Shown here one piece after another: positions 5,087 through 5,600 of a DNA stretch of 5,600 nt. The notes beneath the pieces are model-generated. The model ran no database searches, was not told the origin of the DNA, and was given only the letters and a program-made list of their open reading frames with translations. A program made the translations under genes and the position numbers. The first letter of the stretch is position 1, and every line of letters starts with the position of its first letter. The stretch is from an uncultured Clostridia bacterium (GTDB lineage: Bacteria; Bacillota; Clostridia; Oscillospirales; QAKW01), in contig CALXGU010000112.1 in the NCBI GenBank assembly GCA_944387905.1, forward strand, positions 1-5,600, read 5' to 3'.

Positions 5087-5600
5087 ATGAATTACGGCGA
5101 GATAAAAAAATGCGATATAGCGAACGGCATAGGAGTGAGAGTATCACTTTTTGTGTCCGGCTGCCGTCATCACTGCCCGGATTGCTTTAATTCCATGACG
5201 TGGGATTTCGATTATGGTAAAGAGTTCACATCCGATACTCAGGATGAAATCATAGGTGCGCTTTCAAAAAGCTATATCCGCGGTATGACGCTTATAGGCG
5301 GCGAGCCGCTGGAACCGGAAAATCAGCCGTGTGTGCTTAAGCTTTTGCGGCGGGTAAGGTCAGATCTTGGAAATAAAGATATTTGGTGTTACAGCGGATT
5401 TACCTTTGAAGAACTGACCGGTGACAGCCGTGCGAATACGGAATATATAAAAGAAATTCTGAGTTTGATAGATGTACTGGTCGACGGACGGTTTGAAAAA
5501 GAAAGAAAAAATATTTCACTTCGTTTTCGTGGCTCGGAAAACCAGCGCATTATAGACGTGAAAAAATCTTTAAAAGAGGGAACTGTTGTACTCTGGCAGG
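5087..5600 (+). CDS. nrdG: Anaerobic ribonucleoside-triphosphate reductase activating protein (3' end cut by window)
   Basis: NrdG is the radical-SAM activase that uses a [4Fe-4S] cluster and S-adenosylmethionine to place the glycyl radical on NrdD (here Gly702). The frame is open from the ATG to the window edge, giving 171 residues. Family members run about 155-175, so only a few residues should be missing. The cluster motif CX3CX2C is CRHHCPDC (Cys26, Cys30, Cys33), followed by FNSMTWDFDYG, characteristic of NrdG. GGEP at 71-74 binds SAM. WCYSGFTFEEL at 100-110, LVDGRF and RGSENQRIIDV near the C-terminus are further family blocks. The usual NGPGVR loop reads NGIGVR here (residues 13-18). 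GGAGG (5078-5082) lies 4 nt before the start. It presumably depends on read-through from the nrdD promoter, because no clear promoter lies in the 110-nt gap. Confidence 0.96.
   Translation, partial: MNYGEIKKCDIANGIGVRVSLFVSGCRHHCPDCFNSMTWDFDYGKEFTSDTQDEIIGALSKSYIRGMTLIGGEPLEPENQPCVLKLLRRVRSDLGNKDIWCYSGFTFEELTGDSRANTEYIKEILSLIDVLVDGRFEKERKNISLRFRGSENQRIIDVKKSLKEGTVVLWQ

Overview
The window looks like a chromosomal segment from a strictly anaerobic Firmicute of class Clostridia, probably near Ruminococcus/Oscillospiraceae. The reasons are the oxygen-sensitive class III ribonucleotide reductase, flavin-dependent ThyX as the thymidylate synthase seen here, GGAGG-type ribosome binding sites, moderate GC content and frequent ATA/AGA codons. 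The family and genus guess is inference; the sequence shows nothing that fixes the species.

Layout. Two divergent gene groups share a control region at about 2576-2801. The left group is on the minus strand: a WecG/TagA/CpsF-family glycosyltransferase (1832-2575), thyX (1096-1845), tmk (408-1094) and a DUF2156 protein that runs off the left edge (1-439). These genes are packed tightly, with a 14-nt overlap, a 1-nt gap and a 32-nt overlap in transcription order. They almost certainly form one translationally coupled operon. The right group is on the plus strand: nrdD (2802-4976), then a strong hairpin (5010-5043), then nrdG (5087 to beyond the right edge, nearly complete).

How the genes fit together. 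NrdD, activated by the radical-SAM protein NrdG, reduces ribonucleoside triphosphates to deoxyribonucleotides. ThyX methylates dUMP to dTMP, and Tmk phosphorylates dTMP to dTDP. Four of the six genes therefore serve DNA precursor supply. The glycosyltransferase and the DUF2156 protein have more likely roles at the cell envelope, and their presence in the thyX-tmk operon is unexplained.

Regulation. The nrdD promoter has a perfect -35 (TTGACA), a 17-nt spacer and a TGn-extended -10. One NrdR-box-like 16-mer lies between the -35 and -10, and a second lies 33 bp upstream, about three helical turns away. This is the classic arrangement for NrdR repression. The minus operon has two well-formed tandem sigma-A promoters, with no NrdR-like box overlapping them.

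No CRISPR array, mobile element, tRNA or rRNA was seen. This is mostly a well-organised housekeeping region. The most interesting points are the nrdD control region, the terminator-like hairpin separating nrdD from its activase gene, and a few unusual residues at conserved protein positions. I did not find a previously undescribed system.
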